The position numbers and the translations under genes were made by a program. A DNA stretch of 64,000 nucleotides from an uncultured Pelagibacteraceae bacterium (lineage in GTDB: Bacteria > Pseudomonadota > Alphaproteobacteria > Pelagibacterales > Pelagibacteraceae): contig CACMOQ010000007.1 of assembly GCA_902615445.1 (NCBI GenBank), positions 30,874 through 94,873 of the forward strand, written 5' to 3'. A model generated the notes under the pieces. That model was not told where the DNA came from. It searched no databases and saw only the letters and a list, made by a program, of their open reading frames with translations. Positions within the stretch are counted from its first letter, which is position 1, and each line of letters begins with the position of its first letter. Below are positions 53,253 to 63,742 of this stretch, one piece after another.

Positions 53253-54113
53253 ATGAAAATTAAAAAGTTCTCGATGAAACCTGCTGATATTGAAAGCAGG
53301 GTTGGAGCAAAACCTGTCGTTTGTTACCCAAATGATAGCATAAATAATAATCTTGATATATTACATGAAGCAAGAAAACACATTAAACAAGTCGATGAAA
53401 TTATAATTCCACCAAGAGATGCTAAAACTTTCAATGTTAAATCAGGTAATTTCTTTAGAATAGAAAGCATTGAAGGTCCACAGGTAGGAGATTTGAATAT
53501 ATTTCAAGCTGATAATTTAAATGAAAAGTTTTATTCTGGAAAAACTAGAGCTCTCTACGGAACACATATTTCAGTTGGAGACAAAATGTTCAGCAGTTTC
53601 CCATATTTGAGATCATTGGCAACAATTACATGGGATACATTAGATTGGTATGGTTATGATCAAGATGGGGGCTCGGTTCATGATGTTATTGGAACTAGAT
53701 GTGATCCTTATACTCACAAGCTAAAATCAAACCACGATTACCATTATTGTTGTCATTCAAATTTAACTAGAGCTTTAGTTAAGGAAAAGAATTTAAAAGT
53801 AGATGACGCAGAAAAAATTGTGCACGATGTATTAAATGTATTTATGCTTACTGGTTTTACCAATGACACGAAACAATATTTTATGAAATCTAGCCCAGTA
53901 AGACCTGGCGACTATTTAGAATTTTTTGCAGACACAGATTTATTAGGAGCTTTATCTGCTTGCCCGGGTGGAGACTGTGGATCAGAACATTCATCAGATG
54001 TAGCAAAATGTTATCCATTAAAGGTTTCTATATGGGATGTTGATAAAAAATTCTTAAAAGGAATCAATCCATCTAAATTGTCTAATTATGATAGAAATCA
54101 CGGCATCAAATAA
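53253..54113 (+). CDS. DUF1989 / urea-carboxylase-associated family protein
   Basis: Soluble protein of 286 residues with the DUF1989 layout: EIIIPPRDAKTFNVKSGNFFRIESIEGPQVGDLN, KTRALYGTHISVGDKMFS and CPGGDCGSEHSSDVAKCYP near the C-terminus, with many conserved His and Cys. Relatives are called urea-carboxylase-associated proteins and often lie in nitrogen-related operons. Here the neighbours are cimA and a methyltransferase, so its role is open. Confidence 0.8.
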   Translation: MKIKKFSMKPADIESRVGAKPVVCYPNDSINNNLDILHEARKHIKQVDEIIIPPRDAKTFNVKSGNFFRIESIEGPQVGDLNIFQADNLNEKFYSGKTRALYGTHISVGDKMFSSFPYLRSLATITWDTLDWYGYDQDGGSVHDVIGTRCDPYTHKLKSNHDYHYCCHSNLTRALVKEKNLKVDDAEKIVHDVLNVFMLTGFTNDTKQYFMKSSPVRPGDYLEFFADTDLLGALSACPGGDCGSEHSSDVAKCYPLKVSIWDVDKKFLKGINPSKLSNYDRNHGIK

Positions 54114-54827
54114 ATGAAAAAAAATAAAGTTGCATTTATTTTACACAAACCTCAGCTTTCAGAAAATATTGGTGCTTGCGCAAGAGCGTTAAAGAATTTT
54201 AATTTTCAAAAGCTCTATCTGATTGATCCAAAACCTATTTTTCCTAATGATAAGATATTAGCGACATCCGTTGGAGCAAAAGATATTATAAAAAAAAGTA
54301 AAGTGTTTAATAATTTAGAAAGTTCCTTAGGAAATATCGATATATTGATTGCTACATCTGCAAGATTTAGAAATAAAAATGTGAAACATATTAATCTTGA
54401 GGGTTTAAAAAAAATAGATTTTAGAAAAAAAATTGGATTTTTATTTGGCTCAGAAGCATCAGGTTTATCAAATAAAGAAGTTAGTTATGCAAATTACACT
54501 TTACAAATTCCAACAAATATTAATTTTAAATCTTTGAATTTATCTCACAGCCTTATTATCATTGCACAATTTATATCAAGTTTTTTAAGCTCTAAATCAA
54601 ACCAGTTTAAAAAATCCAAAAAGGTAAAGAAAGCTTCTAAAAAAGAAATTCAATCTATGATTCATTTATGTCTAAATAATCTCAACGAAATAAACTTTTT
54701 TAAACCAAAAGAAAAAAAACCTATAATGCTTGAAAATTTAAGAAATATTTTTTATAGAATGGAACTTTCAGATAAAGAAACTCGTATTTTATCAAGTGTA
54801 TTTGCAAGTCTTGGTAAAAAACGCTGA
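54114..54827 (+). CDS. SPOUT RNA methyltransferase of the TrmJ type
   Basis: SpoU/TrmH-family 2'-O-methyltransferase of 237 residues. FILHKPQLSENIGACARALKNF is the N-terminal motif, IGFLFGSEASGLSNKEV and LNLSHSLIIIAQFI are the trefoil-knot motifs 2 and 3. This order matches TrmJ, which methylates position 32 of tRNAs. It follows the DUF1989 gene without spacing. It is upstream of rpsD by 40 bp. Confidence 0.85.
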   Translation: MKKNKVAFILHKPQLSENIGACARALKNFNFQKLYLIDPKPIFPNDKILATSVGAKDIIKKSKVFNNLESSLGNIDILIATSARFRNKNVKHINLEGLKKIDFRKKIGFLFGSEASGLSNKEVSYANYTLQIPTNINFKSLNLSHSLIIIAQFISSFLSSKSNQFKKSKKVKKASKKEIQSMIHLCLNNLNEINFFKPKEKKPIMLENLRNIFYRMELSDKETRILSSVFASLGKKR

Positions 54828-54855
54828 TTGACAAAATAATGAGTAAGTTTATAAG
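54828..54855 (+). promoter_or_regulatory. Sigma-70-like promoter for rpsD
   Basis: A perfect -35 TTGACA (54828-54833) and a good -10 TATAAG (54850-54855) are separated by 16 bp. Transcription would start near 54862-54863, only about 5 bases before the rpsD ATG at 54868, leaving essentially no leader and no ribosome-binding site. Confidence 0.65.
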
Positions 54856-54867
54856 ACCTTTTACTAA

Positions 54868-55485
54868 ATGACAAAAAGATTAAACTCTAAACACAAAATT
54901 GATAGAAGATTAAAAGTTAACTTATGGGGAAGACCCAAAAGTCCTTTTAACACAAGAGCATATGGCCCAGGTCAACATGGCCAAACAAAAACTTCTAAGC
55001 CGTCAGATTACGGTATTCAATTACAAGCCAAACAAAAACTTAAAGCATATTATGGTAATATTAACGAGAGACAATTTAGAAATATTTATAAAAAAGCTAG
55101 TATGCAAAGAGGTGATACTGGTGAAAATTTGATAGGTTTATTAGAAAGAAGATTAGATGCAATTATTTATAGAGCAAAATTTGCAACTACTATTTTTTCT
55201 GCGAGACAACTAATTAATCACGGTCATGTTAAGGTCAATGGTAAAAGAGTAAACATTTCTAGTTACTTAGTAAAAGAGGAAGACTCAATTGAAATTAAGG
55301 ACAAATCAAAACAGCTAGCTATTATAGATATAGCTATGGCAAATAAAGAGAGAGAAATCCCTGAATATATTCAAATGGATGAAAAAAATAAAAAACTTAA
55401 ATTTGTAAGAGTTCCTAAATTCGAAGAGGTCCCTTATCCAATCGTTATGGAACCTAATTTGGTAATCGAGTATTATTCTAGATAG
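54868..55485 (+). CDS. rpsD: 30S ribosomal protein S4
   Basis: Small-subunit ribosomal protein of 205 residues that binds 16S rRNA early in assembly. It starts [24 protein letters not shown] and contains GPGQHGQ. The S4 RNA-binding domain lies at about 93-156 ([23 protein letters not shown]). An SD is missing before its ATG; a promoter begins just upstream. Confidence 0.97.
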   Translation: MTKRLNSKHKIDRRLKVNLWGRPKSPFNTRAYGPGQHGQTKTSKPSDYGIQLQAKQKLKAYYGNINERQFRNIYKKASMQRGDTGENLIGLLERRLDAIIYRAKFATTIFSARQLINHGHVKVNGKRVNISSYLVKEEDSIEIKDKSKQLAIIDIAMANKEREIPEYIQMDEKNKKLKFVRVPKFEEVPYPIVMEPNLVIEYYSR

Positions 55486-55541
55486 ATTGTTAAAAAAAAT
55501 ATTGATTAATATTCTATATTTTTAGTTTATGTTTGAACAAA

Positions 55542-57980
55542 ATGAAATTTTTTTCAAATTTATTTTTAGCTTATTTTCAAAAATATAAAAAAAATTTTGT
55601 AATTTTACTTTTAGTTTCTTTTTTTGATTTACAAAATCATACTTTTTCAGCTGATTATTCATTAAGTTTTGATGGCTCAACAAATTATGTAGACTTTCCT
55701 TTTGACGCGTCAATGAACCCAACTGGAGATTTTTCAGTAAACGTTTGGGTTAAAACAGGAGCTTCAAGTGATTTTCAGTCATCAGTGACATCTCGAACAG
55801 ACACGATTAATGGAGATGAAGGAGGTGGCTTTATGGTTTATATAGCAGCTGATGAAGAATGGTCTTTTTGGGCAGGTGATGGAGCTGATGATGATACCTG
55901 GGCACAAGTGAATTCCAGCACAGACATAAATATAGGAACCTGGCAAATGCAGACCGTTACATTTCAAGAATCTACTAACGTAATGAAACTTTATGTTGAT
56001 GGTGTTGCATTAGTTGCTGACAATAATGGTAAAGTTCCAATTGTTGAAAATACAAATCAAAGATTGTACATAGGTGCTGGTAGAACTAACAAATATCCTC
56101 ACATTCCAAATGATGCTGACAATAGAGTAAAATATCATTTTAACGGCAAAATAGATGAGGTGGCTATATGGAGTTCAACACTCTCTGCAGCAGAAATAGT
56201 ACAATTGTATAATGGAGGAGAAACTTTGTATGCAGGTGAGAACTATGGTGATTATACCTCATCAGGATCTTTAAGTGAGTATTGGTCAATGGATGACGAA
56301 GTAAATGGTGAAAATAATGGAACAGGCTCATCCACATTATTTGGAGAGGTAAATAATAATGATGGAACACTTATTAATAGCCCTACTTGGGATAAAGATG
56401 ATTTTCCAGGAACTGCCCCAACATTAAGTTCATCTTCACCAAGTGATAATGAAACAGATGTAGATTGTTCTACAAATATAGTTTTAAATTTCAGTGAAAT
56501 TATTAAAATTGGAAGTGGAAATATTACTTTAAAAAAAGCTAGTGATAACAGCGTTGTGCAAACTTTTAATGTTGCAACTGATGCAACTTTATCAAGCAAT
56601 ACTCAAATAACTTTAAACCCATCATCTGATTTAGAGATAAATTCAGATTATTACGTTCAGATAGATGCAACTGCAATCATAGATATTTCAAGAAATAATT
56701 ACGCTGGGATACCAAGTGACGATACAACCACATATAATTTTTCAACTGGAACCACAAGATCAAATCCATTGAATAATAAAGATGTAGTAGGATTGATCGA
56801 AGCTCAAACTAGTGCACCTAAAAAAATACTTTCACATGTAATCAGCCCAATTTTCAACAGACTTAATTGGATAAGAGGTTATAGCTTGGAAGAAGATTTA
56901 AAACCTCAAAGTATTAATCTAAATTTTGTTGATCCTAAATTAGAAAAAATTTCAGAAATACTTTTTCAGTCAGTCAATTATAACAAACCTCAAAAAAATA
57001 TAAAAGAAAGATGGTTATTTTGGAGTGAGGGTAGTGTGAGTGTTGGAGGAGTTGGTAGCACTAAAAATTCATCAAGAAAGGATATTTCTTCAAAAGCAAT
57101 AACATTAGGATTTGATAAGAAAACTGACGAAAAAACTGTACAAGGTTACACTATTACTTATACCGACGAGGATGTAGATGTGGGTAATAAGGGTACATCT
57201 ACAGATATTGATGCATACAGTTTTTCAACTTATAGAACACTCAACATTGGAAAAAATAAATATTTAGAAGGAATTTTAGGATTAAGTAGACTCGATTTCA
57301 AAAATATAAGAAAAGATGGCAACAATACTTTAAATGGTGATAGAAACGGAAATCAAGTTTTTGGGTCTTTGCATTATATAAATACTTTCAAAAAAAAAAA
57401 TAGAGATATATCCCCAAACTTTAAACTAGATATTAGTCATACAACTTTAGATGATTATAGTGAAAAAGGAATTAATGCTCTTCAGTACGACAAACAAACT
57501 GTTGAAACGTTAGGAATATCTGGAGGTTTTATTATAAGTAATGAAATTTTAAAAGAGGATTACATTTTAAGACCCTCTATGGCTTTAGACCTTGGTTATG
57601 ATCTTAGTCCAAGTTCCGATGTTTCTTTAAATTATGTGTCAGATCCTAACACAAAATATACTAAATCTATTGATCAAGAAGACGATGAGAGTATTAAAGG
57701 CAAAATTGGTTTTGATATATTAAATGATACAGGTCTTTCAATGATGTTTTTTTATGAGAGATTTCAAACTAAGAATAGTCATAGTGATACTTTATATTTG
57801 TTAACTGGATATGTTACTCATAGGAATGAAGAGTTTGTTTTAGAGTTGGAAAATGAAACTGCACAGATTAATTATAATCGAGTCATAAACGGTTTTGATA
57901 TAAAATTAAGTTCAAACTATGATTTATTAAGCGAAATAGATAATTACGGTGCAAAAATAGAAGTTGTTAACAAGTTTTAA
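55542..57980 (+). CDS. Exported LamG / Ig-like / beta-barrel surface protein
   Basis: Large envelope protein of 812 residues. A signal peptide (NFVILLLVSFF, cleavage near residue 35, FSADYSLS) is followed by a LamG-type lectin domain at about 35-215 (FSVNVWVKTGASS, KIDEVAIWSSTLSAAEIVQLYNGG), an Ig-like domain at about 290-400 (SSPSDNETDVDCSTNIVLNF), and an autotransporter-like beta-barrel from about 480 to the end, rich in alternating strands and closing on KF. It may display a glycan-binding passenger on the cell surface. I start it at ATG 55542 rather than the TTG at 55533. Confidence 0.75.
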   Translation: MKFFSNLFLAYFQKYKKNFVILLLVSFFDLQNHTFSADYSLSFDGSTNYVDFPFDASMNPTGDFSVNVWVKTGASSDFQSSVTSRTDTINGDEGGGFMVYIAADEEWSFWAGDGADDDTWAQVNSSTDINIGTWQMQTVTFQESTNVMKLYVDGVALVADNNGKVPIVENTNQRLYIGAGRTNKYPHIPNDADNRVKYHFNGKIDEVAIWSSTLSAAEIVQLYNGGETLYAGENYGDYTSSGSLSEYWSMDDEVNGENNGTGSSTLFGEVNNNDGTLINSPTWDKDDFPGTAPTLSSSSPSDNETDVDCSTNIVLNFSEIIKIGSGNITLKKASDNSVVQTFNVATDATLSSNTQITLNPSSDLEINSDYYVQIDATAIIDISRNNYAGIPSDDTTTYNFSTGTTRSNPLNNKDVVGLIEAQTSAPKKILSHVISPIFNRLNWIRGYSLEEDLKPQSINLNFVDPKLEKISEILFQSVNYNKPQKNIKERWLFWSEGSVSVGGVGSTKNSSRKDISSKAITLGFDKKTDEKTVQGYTITYTDEDVDVGNKGTSTDIDAYSFSTYRTLNIGKNKYLEGILGLSRLDFKNIRKDGNNTLNGDRNGNQVFGSLHYINTFKKKNRDISPNFKLDISHTTLDDYSEKGINALQYDKQTVETLGISGGFIISNEILKEDYILRPSMALDLGYDLSPSSDVSLNYVSDPNTKYTKSIDQEDDESIKGKIGFDILNDTGLSMMFFYERFQTKNSHSDTLYLLTGYVTHRNEEFVLELENETAQINYNRVINGFDIKLSSNYDLLSEIDNYGAKIEVVNKF

Positions 57981-58312
57981 GACTTTTTATACTGAATATT
58001 TTTGTCCCCAAAGAGCTTTGCAAGTTCTCCGCTTGCATACATTTCTTTAACAATGTCACAACCACCGACAAATTCTTTTTTAATATAGAGCTGCGGTATT
58101 GTTGGCCAATCACTAAAAGTTTTTATACCATCCCTTAAAGATTGATCTTCCAAAACATTAATACCTTTGTAATTTACTTCAAGAATTTTGAGTATATTTG
58201 CAACTGCCATCGAAAATCCACATTGAGGAGCATCAGGAGTTCCTTTCATAAACAAACAAACCTCATTATTGTCTATGTGATTTTGTATTAAAGATTTTAC
58301 TTGTTCATCCAT
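57977..58312 (-). CDS. grxD: Monothiol glutaredoxin (Grx4 type)
   Basis: CGFS-type glutaredoxin of 111 residues with the active site QCGFS (Cys31), preceded by FMKGTPDAP, and WPTIPQLYIKKEFVGGCDIV for glutathione binding. It carries 2Fe-2S clusters and pairs with BolA, whose gene ends where this one starts (1 bp overlap). It ends on a shared TTAA with the LamG gene. Confidence 0.96.
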   Translation of the reverse strand: MDEQVKSLIQNHIDNNEVCLFMKGTPDAPQCGFSMAVANILKILEVNYKGINVLEDQSLRDGIKTFSDWPTIPQLYIKKEFVGGCDIVKEMYASGELAKLFGDKNIQYKKS

Positions 58313-58542
58313 TATTGTTCCTTTGTTTTGAGAGCTAAAGCATGCAACTCATTTCCCATTTTACCTTTAAGAGAGTTATATACCATTTTGTGTTGTTCAA
58401 TCTTACTTTTACCAGAAAATTTTGACGAAGTAACTGTTGCTGAATAATGATTACCATCACCAGCCAAATCTTGTATTTCAACAGTGGCATCCGAAAAGGC
58501 CTCCTTTATTAATCTTTCAATTTCTTTTAAATCCATCGCCAT
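58312..58542 (-). CDS. bolA: BolA-family protein
   Basis: BolA-family protein of 76 residues. The fold shows in EIQDLAGDGNHYSATVTSSKFSGK; the conserved histidine lies in KIEQHKMVYNSL. It forms a cluster-sharing complex with the CGFS glutaredoxin encoded downstream, in iron handling. It begins 4 bp after purL. Confidence 0.93.
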   Translation of the reverse strand: MAMDLKEIERLIKEAFSDATVEIQDLAGDGNHYSATVTSSKFSGKSKIEQHKMVYNSLKGKMGNELHALALKTKEQ

Positions 58543-58546
58543 TTTA

Positions 58547-60736
58547 TTATCTCATATAATTTTTTAGCCAATTATTATTGTATGACTTTAATTCGTCAAC
58601 TGGAACAATTGTCTTTTCATTAAAACTTACTGATTTTCCAACCAATGTTCCAATTTCATCATAATGAACTGCGTTTTTTTCTAAAATACTAGTTACTTTT
58701 TTTATATCAGATTTTGAAATTTCTATAATGTATCTTCCTTGGTCTTCGCTAAAAAAGTATTCAAATTCATTTAATAACGAATTAGGTTTTTTTATCTCAA
58801 TCCCCATATTTCCATCAATACACATTTTTGAAACTCCTATTAAAATTCCTCCTAAAGATACATCATGAGCACTTTTAATATAATTATCCTCAATTAATTT
58901 TAAAATAGTTTCGCCATTATTTTTTTCATTAAACAAGTTTATCTCAGGAGGTGGGCCATTTTTTTCATCTAAAATTGTTCTAGCAAATAAACTTTGATCT
59001 AAATGACCTTCTGTTTTACCTATGATCAAAACCAAATTTCCTTCACTTTTAAAATTCATTGTAATCATTTTAGTGTAATCTTTTATTAATCCCACTCCAC
59101 CTATTACAGGAGTTGGTTTAATTCCGATTTCCTTAGTTTGATTGTAAAAAGAAACATTTCCTGAGACCACAGGAAAAGCTAAGTATTTTGAAGCCTCGCC
59201 AATACCTTCAACGCATTCGACAAACTCACCCATATTTTCCTCTTTTTCAGGGCTTCCAAAATTAAGACAATTTGTAATTGCCACAGGTTTAGCCCCAACA
59301 GAAATTAAGTTTCTCCAACTTTCGCACACTATTTGTTTTCCACCAGTAAGTGGATGAGCCCAACAATAAACTGCAGAAGAGTCTACCGCTGCGGCTACGG
59401 CTTTGTTTGTTCCATGAACCCTAACAACACCAGAATTACCCCCAGGTTTTTGAATTGTATCACCCATTACAGTGTGATCATATTGTTCCCATATCCATTT
59501 TTTGCTACATACATTTGGATTTGATATCATCTTTTTTAAAACGTCTAAAATTTTTAAATTTTTAAGGTCTTTTTTTTGAATTTTATTTTTTTTTGGTAAT
59601 TTTGTTTTTTTCCATTTACGATCATACATTGGGGAATTTTCTACTAGTATATTAATAGGTATTTTTGCCACTTGTTCTGAGTTAAAAAATAGTTCTATAT
59701 TTTTTGTATTTGTAGTTTTTCCAATAACTGCAAAATCTAAACCCCATTTATCAAATATTTTTTTGGCTAAATTTTCTTTTCCATTTTCTAATACAATTAG
59801 CATTCTTTCCTGGCTTTCAGATAACATGATTTCATACGGTGTCATTTTGGTTTCTCTACACGGAACTTTATCTAAATTAATTTCAATTCCTAATTTACCC
59901 TTAGACGCCATTTCAATACTAGATGATGTCAATCCAGCAGCCCCCATATCTTGAATAGCTATTATAGAGTCTCCCGCCATTAGTTCTAAGCAAGCTTCTA
60001 ATAAAAGTTTTTCTGTGAAAGGGTCTCCCACTTGTACGGTAGGTTTTTTTTCCTCAATTTTGTCATCAAAGCTAGCTGATGCCATACTAGCACCGTGAAT
60101 TCCATCTCTTCCAGTTTTAGAACCGACATATATCACAGGCTTATTAAGCCCTGCGGCCTTAGAATAAAATATTTTATTCTTTTTAACTAATCCTAAAGTC
60201 ATCGCATTAACTAAAATGTTTCCATTATAAGATCTATCAAAACAAGTTTGACCTCCAATAGTAGGAACACCCATACAATTTCCGTACCCTCCAATACCAT
60301 GAACCACACCTCTCAATAAATTTTTAGTTTTTTTATGTTGTGTAGATCCAAAGTGAATAGAGTTTAAGTTTGCTATTGGTCTTGCTCCCATTGTAAATAC
60401 GTCTCTCATTATTCCTCCTACGCCAGTTGCCGCTCCTTGATAAGGCTCAATGAAAGAAGGATGATTATGACTTTCAATTTTGAAAACAATTGCATCCCCA
60501 TCTTCGATGTCAATTACCCCAGCGTTTTCACCAGGTCCCTGAATAACTTTTTTTCCTTTAGTGGGTAATTTCTTTAAATGAAGTCTAGAAGATTTATACG
60601 AGCAATGCTCGTTCCACATGGCTGAAAATATGCCAAGCTCTGTAAGATTAGGAGTCCTTTTAAGTAATTCACAAATAAGTTTGTATTCTTCAACCTTAAG
60701 TCCATGTTCCACTGCTAATTTTTCATTTACTTGCAT
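58547..60736 (-). CDS. purL: Phosphoribosylformylglycinamidine synthase subunit PurL
   Basis: Synthetase subunit of the small type (729 residues), which needs PurQ and PurS, both encoded next to it. [19 protein letters not shown] [54 protein letters not shown] and the second half repeats are typical. It converts FGAR to FGAM with ATP and ammonia from PurQ. The start overlaps the purQ stop. Confidence 0.97.
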   Translation of the reverse strand: MQVNEKLAVEHGLKVEEYKLICELLKRTPNLTELGIFSAMWNEHCSYKSSRLHLKKLPTKGKKVIQGPGENAGVIDIEDGDAIVFKIESHNHPSFIEPYQGAATGVGGIMRDVFTMGARPIANLNSIHFGSTQHKKTKNLLRGVVHGIGGYGNCMGVPTIGGQTCFDRSYNGNILVNAMTLGLVKKNKIFYSKAAGLNKPVIYVGSKTGRDGIHGASMASASFDDKIEEKKPTVQVGDPFTEKLLLEACLELMAGDSIIAIQDMGAAGLTSSSIEMASKGKLGIEINLDKVPCRETKMTPYEIMLSESQERMLIVLENGKENLAKKIFDKWGLDFAVIGKTTNTKNIELFFNSEQVAKIPINILVENSPMYDRKWKKTKLPKKNKIQKKDLKNLKILDVLKKMISNPNVCSKKWIWEQYDHTVMGDTIQKPGGNSGVVRVHGTNKAVAAAVDSSAVYCWAHPLTGGKQIVCESWRNLISVGAKPVAITNCLNFGSPEKEENMGEFVECVEGIGEASKYLAFPVVSGNVSFYNQTKEIGIKPTPVIGGVGLIKDYTKMITMNFKSEGNLVLIIGKTEGHLDQSLFARTILDEKNGPPPEINLFNEKNNGETILKLIEDNYIKSAHDVSLGGILIGVSKMCIDGNMGIEIKKPNSLLNEFEYFFSEDQGRYIIEISKSDIKKVTSILEKNAVHYDEIGTLVGKSVSFNEKTIVPVDELKSYNNNWLKNYMR

Positions 60737-61419
60737 TATTTAATATTATTAAGAAGGTTTTTAAAAAATAAGGAACCATCTTCACCAGATAAACAACTAT
60801 CAATCATTCGTTCAGGGTGAGGCATCATTCCTAATACATTTTTTTCTTTATTTAAAATTCCAGCAATATTTTTAATTGAGCCATTTGGATTAAATTCTTC
60901 CTCTATTTTGCCATCATTATTACAATAATAGATTGCTACCTGATTATTATCTTTAATTTCTTTTAATTGGTCTTCAGTACAAAAATAGTTTCCCTCGTTG
61001 TGTGCAATGTGAAGTTCAAAAATATCTTTTTCAAGATTTTTAAAGTAGGGATTATCTTTATTATCGAGTTTTACAAATACATTCTTACAAATAAACTCTA
61101 AATATTTATTTCTTAATAAAACTCCTGGGACTAGACCAGTTTCAACTAATATTTGAAAACCGTTGCAAATACCCATAACTAAACCTCCTGATTTAGCAAA
61201 ATTAATTACTGATTGCATAATTTTGGATTTAGAAGCAACGCTACCACAACGCAGGTAATCTCCATACGAGAAGCCACCTGGTAAAACAACTAAATCACTC
61301 TTAGGTAATTCAGGATCATTATGCCAAACCATTTTATTCTTAAAACCAAACTTTTTTAAAGCAACGTCCATGTCTCTATCGCAATTTGAACCAGGAAAGG
61401 TAATTACTGATGATTTCAT
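60736..61419 (-). CDS. purQ: Phosphoribosylformylglycinamidine synthase subunit PurQ
   Basis: Glutaminase subunit of 227 residues. [14 protein letters not shown] at the N-terminus, the nucleophile Cys85 in GICNGFQIL, and [10 protein letters not shown] with His201 and Glu203. It supplies ammonia to PurL. Starts 3 bp after purS. Confidence 0.97.
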   Translation of the reverse strand: MKSSVITFPGSNCDRDMDVALKKFGFKNKMVWHNDPELPKSDLVVLPGGFSYGDYLRCGSVASKSKIMQSVINFAKSGGLVMGICNGFQILVETGLVPGVLLRNKYLEFICKNVFVKLDNKDNPYFKNLEKDIFELHIAHNEGNYFCTEDQLKEIKDNNQVAIYYCNNDGKIEEEFNPNGSIKNIAGILNKEKNVLGMMPHPERMIDSCLSGEDGSLFFKNLLNNIK

Positions 61420-61422
61420 TAA

Positions 61423-61665
61423 TTATTGTATCTCAATAATTTTATAATTTTCAATGACAAGATTAGCCAAAAGTTTCTCACACATATCTTCAACAATCTC
61501 TTTAGCTTTTTTTGGATCGTTTTCGTTAACATCAATTTCAAAATATTTTCCTTGTCTGACCTCATTAACATTTTTAAAATTCATACCTTCTAAAGTTTGG
61601 TGTATTACTTTCCCTTGAGGATCTAAAACATCTTTTTTTAATGTTATTATTGCTGATATTTTCAT
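61423..61665 (-). CDS. purS: Phosphoribosylformylglycinamidine synthase subunit PurS
   Basis: Small subunit of 80 residues that bridges PurL and Pur[25 protein letters not shown] and [14 protein letters not shown] are diagnostic. It overlaps the purC stop by 4 bp. Confidence 0.95.
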   Translation of the reverse strand: MKISAIITLKKDVLDPQGKVIHQTLEGMNFKNVNEVRQGKYFEIDVNENDPKKAKEIVEDMCEKLLANLVIENYKIIEIQ

Positions 61666-62447
61666 TTATTTTTTTTCTTTACGGATGACAATTTTGTTAC
61701 ATTCACTGCGGATATATTAGACTGTTCATGCAATATCCCTAATCTTTTAGCAACTTCAGTGTAAGCAGGTATTAATCCTCCTAAATCTTTTCTAAATCTA
61801 TCTTTATCAAGTTTTTTATCAGTTATTGAGTCCCACAATCTACAAGTATCTGGACTTATTTCATCGGCTAGAATTATTTCATTTTTTCCATTAATTTTTA
61901 TTCTTCCAAATTCTAATTTAAAATCAATAAGGTTGATACCAACCCCTCTAAACATACCAATCATGAAATCGTTAATTCTTAGTATCATCTTTTTAATTTT
62001 ATCTATCTCTTTTTTTGTTGCCCATTCAAAAGCATAAATATGCTCTTCAGCTATCAATGGATCTCCAAGTTTGTCGTCTTTCAAGCAATACTCAATTAAA
62101 GGTTCTTTAAGAACGGTTCCGTCTTCTATACCAAGTCTTTTGGTTAACGAACCAGTAGCAACATTTCTGACAACAAATTCGATTGGTAAAATATCAACCA
62201 ACTTTATTACTTGTTCACGCATATTTAATCTTTTGACTAGGTGATTTTTAATTCCTATTTGGGACAGATTTGAGAGAATGTGTTCTGAAATTCTATTATT
62301 TAAAACTCCTTTTCCCTCAATTGTAGATTTTTTTTGGTTATTAAACGCTGTAGCGTCATCTTTAAAATATTGTATTACCAAATTCTTATCTTGTGTTGCA
62401 TAAATAATCTTTGCTTTACCCTCGTATAATTTTTTTCCTTTTTTCAT
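61662..62447 (-). CDS. purC: SAICAR synthetase
   Basis: Phosphoribosylaminoimidazole-succinocarboxamide synthase, 261 residues. [29 protein letters not shown] VRNVATGS and [22 protein letters not shown] are the conserved motifs. It acts just before PurB, whose gene starts upstream with a 1 bp overlap. Confidence 0.97.
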   Translation of the reverse strand: MKKGKKLYEGKAKIIYATQDKNLVIQYFKDDATAFNNQKKSTIEGKGVLNNRISEHILSNLSQIGIKNHLVKRLNMREQVIKLVDILPIEFVVRNVATGSLTKRLGIEDGTVLKEPLIEYCLKDDKLGDPLIAEEHIYAFEWATKKEIDKIKKMILRINDFMIGMFRGVGINLIDFKLEFGRIKINGKNEIILADEISPDTCRLWDSITDKKLDKDRFRKDLGGLIPAYTEVAKRLGILHEQSNISAVNVTKLSSVKKKNK

Positions 62448-63739
62448 TATTTAAAAACTCTTCTAAAAATTAAATTTATATTCTTAAAATGCTTAGAGTA
62501 ACTAAAAATAGATCTTAATCTTTTTGATGAGATTTTACTTGTTATATATTTATCGGATTGAATAGCTTCATACAAATTTAGATTTTCAGAAAAACATTTT
62601 TTTGAATATGTTTGAACCATTTTATAAGATTTTTCTCTAGTTAAACCAGTTTTCGTAAGCTCAAGCATCAATTCTTGAGAAAAAATTAAACCCTTTGTGA
62701 TATTTAAATTCTCAAGCATTTTATTTGGATAAACAACCATATTGTCTAAAATATTTGTTAATCTAACCAAAGCAAAATCTAGAGTGATGTTGGCATCTGG
62801 ACCAATATTTCTTTCTACACTTGAGTGAGAAATATCTCTTTCATGCCATAAAGCTATATTTTCTAATGCAGGAATAACCGCGCTTCTAATCATTCTTGCA
62901 AGACCTGTTAAATTTTCACTCAAGATTGGATTTTTTTTATGAGGCATAGCTGAAGAACCTTTTTGATTTTTTGAAAAAAATTCTTGCAACTCATAAACTT
63001 CTGTCCTTTGAAGATGTCTTATTTCAGTAGCAGCTCGCTCTATCGAACCAGCGATAATTCCTAAAACTGAGAAATAGAAAGCATGTCTATCCCTGGGGAT
63101 TACTTGAGTTGAAATCGGTTCAATTTTTAGATTAAGTTTTTTGGCAACATGTTTTTCAACATTTGGATGAATGTTTGCAAAAGTTCCTACAGCCCCTGAT
63201 ATTGCACATGTTGATACTTCATCTATTGCACTTATTAATCTTTTTTTATTCCTTTTAAATTCCTCATAAAAAGATGCAAGTTTTAAACCAAATGTAATTG
63301 GTTCAGCATGAATTCCATGACTTCTTCCCATACAAGGTGTGAACTTGTATTTTTTTGCTTGTTTTTTTAAAACTTTTAAAATTTGGTCTAGGTCTCTAAG
63401 GATTATTTTTCCTGATTGCACTAGTTGAATATTGTAACTTGTATCTAAAACATCAGAAGAAGTCATGCCTTGATGAAGATATCTTGCTTTTATTCCTGCT
63501 TTTTCAGTAACCGAAGTTAAAAAAGCAATTACATCATGTTTTACTTGATTTTCAATTTGATGAATTCTTTTAACATTAATTCTTGTTTTTTTCCTGACTA
63601 CTGATGATACACCTTTTGGTATTTGACCTAGCTTTTCCATTGCTTGAGCTGCCGCAATCTCAACATCTAGCCAGATTTTATATTTATTTTCCTCTGACCA
63701 AATATCAGTGAGTTCTTTTCTTGAGTATCTTTTTATCAT
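62447..63739 (-). CDS. purB: Adenylosuccinate lyase
   Basis: Fumarase-superfamily lyase of 430 residues, working at two steps of purine synthesis. The signature [11 protein letters not shown] spans about 261-271, catalytic histidine in RSHGIHAEP (about 141), and [11 protein letters not shown] is at 90-100. It follows map by 3 bp and leads into purC. Confidence 0.97.
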   Translation of the reverse strand: MIKRYSRKELTDIWSEENKYKIWLDVEIAAAQAMEKLGQIPKGVSSVVRKKTRINVKRIHQIENQVKHDVIAFLTSVTEKAGIKARYLHQGMTSSDVLDTSYNIQLVQSGKIILRDLDQILKVLKKQAKKYKFTPCMGRSHGIHAEPITFGLKLASFYEEFKRNKKRLISAIDEVSTCAISGAVGTFANIHPNVEKHVAKKLNLKIEPISTQVIPRDRHAFYFSVLGIIAGSIERAATEIRHLQRTEVYELQEFFSKNQKGSSAMPHKKNPILSENLTGLARMIRSAVIPALENIALWHERDISHSSVERNIGPDANITLDFALVRLTNILDNMVVYPNKMLENLNITKGLIFSQELMLELTKTGLTREKSYKMVQTYSKKCFSENLNLYEAIQSDKYITSKISSKRLRSIFSYSKHFKNINLIFRRVFK

Positions 63740-63742
63740 TAA

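Noticed and set aside
55499..55514. AATATT/AATATT hairpin after rpsD
   Set aside because: A pure AT 6 bp stem is expected by chance in this sequence and is too weak to support as a terminator.
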